Assembly: GCA_963169595.1 (NCBI GenBank)
Contig: CAUJFM010000183.1
Span: forward strand, 1 to 5,999
Reading direction: 5' to 3'
DNA: 5,999 bases
From: Bacteroidota bacterium
GTDB taxonomy: Bacteria; Bacteroidota; Bacteroidia; Flavobacteriales_F; PHOS-HE28
Shown here one piece after another: positions 5,518-5,999 of this stretch; position 1 is the first letter of the stretch, and each line of letters begins with the position of its first letter. Under the pieces are notes generated by a model. It did not search any database. It had not been told where the DNA came from and saw only the letters and a program-made list of their open reading frames with translations. Both the position numbers and the translations under genes were made by a program.

Positions 5518-5999
5518 ATGTCCCACACCCGTCTCCGCCCCTCCTTCTCCTTCACCGACGAAAAGCTCGCCGAGCTCAAGCGCATCGCCCCCGAAGCCTT
5601 TGCCGATGGCCGGGTGAACTGGGACACCCTGAAGGAAGCCCTGGGCGAACACGTAGACGATGAAGGCGCCGAGGCCGAGCACTTCGGCCTGAACTGGCCC
5701 GGCAAGCGCGAAGCCCGCCGCATGGCCGGCAGCCCCAGCAAGGGCGCCCTGCTGCCCCAGCCCGGCAAGGGCGTACACGAGGAGAGCACCCGCAACGTCT
5801 TCATCGAAGGCGAGAACCTCGAAGTGCTGAAGCTGCTGCAGAAGGCCTACGCCGGCCGGGTGAAGATGATCTACATCGACCCGCCCTACAACACCGGCAA
5901 CGACTTCGTGTACGAGGACGACTTTGCCGAGCCGCTGGAGGAATACCTGCGCCGCACCGGGCAGGTGGACGAGGAGGGCCGCCCCACCACCACCAACAC
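5518..5999 (+). CDS. mod: Type III restriction-modification DNA methyltransferase (Mod), N-terminal 160 residues; continues past the window
   Basis: The ATG at 5518 opens a frame that runs off the right edge. The product would transfer a methyl group from S-adenosylmethionine to an exocyclic amino group, most likely N6 of adenine, and would serve as the site-recognition subunit of a type III system. The visible signature is NVFIEGENLEVLKLLQKAY at about 93-111, followed by MIYIDPPYNTGNDFVYEDDF at about 117-136. This holds catalytic motif IV DPPY at 121-124 and the NTGNDFVY continuation typical of Mod. In this beta-class order the SAM-binding FxGxG motif comes later, outside the window. An acidic N-terminal extension (KLAELKRIAPEAFADG and EALGEHVDDEG) precedes the core, as in many Mod proteins. 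There is no Shine-Dalgarno site. The start is supported by the in-frame stop-free N-terminus that begins just after the preceding small ORF. A restriction subunit Res would normally be encoded immediately downstream. Part of a solitary Mod or of another system is possible. Confidence 0.9.
   Translation, partial: MSHTRLRPSFSFTDEKLAELKRIAPEAFADGRVNWDTLKEALGEHVDDEGAEAEHFGLNWPGKREARRMAGSPSKGALLPQPGKGVHEESTRNVFIEGENLEVLKLLQKAYAGRVKMIYIDPPYNTGNDFVYEDDFAEPLEEYLRRTGQVDEEGRPTTTN

Overview
The window is GC-rich and coding-dense, and every supported gene is on the + strand. GC-rich codon usage, start codons mostly without Shine-Dalgarno sites, and helicase and nuclease families that I associate with Bacteroidota suggest a high-GC member of that phylum, perhaps a Flavobacteriales-like lineage from a metagenome. 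This placement is inference and rests on no marker gene.

Layout: (1) 1-171, the C-terminal end of a DUF5615 PIN-like toxin-type protein, with a possible 31-codon ORF overlapping its stop codon (168-263). (2) 264-394, a short non-coding gap with no convincing promoter. (3) 395-2989, a complete SF1 UvrD/Rep-type helicase whose C-terminus contains only the beginning of a RecB-like PD-(D/E)XK nuclease domain. (4) 2986-3816, a separate ORF carrying the rest of that nuclease domain, joined by an ATGA stop/start overlap. (5) 3847-5400, a DUF4062 / HATPase_c_4 / Fic-like C-terminal winged-helix fusion related to COG2865. (6) 5397-5517, a repeat-rich spacer with a 37-aa ORF, copies of a 12-nt unit, and two mutually exclusive hairpins. 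(7) 5518-5999, the N-terminal 160 residues of a type III restriction-modification Mod (beta-class DNA adenine methyltransferase), cut by the window edge.

The four main genes are tightly packed and co-directional, so they are probably one transcription unit in a defence island. Mod would mark self DNA, and a Res partner is expected beyond the right edge. The split helicase-nuclease resembles an AddAB/RecB-type DNA-end processing machine. The DUF4062-HATPase protein looks like a sensor, effector or regulator. That these genes form one functional system is inference from gene order.

The points most worth checking are the helicase-nuclease split inside the nuclease fold, the DUF4062-HATPase fusion next to Mod, and the repeat/hairpin region directly before mod, which looks partly like a diverged duplicate of the 3' part of the preceding gene.
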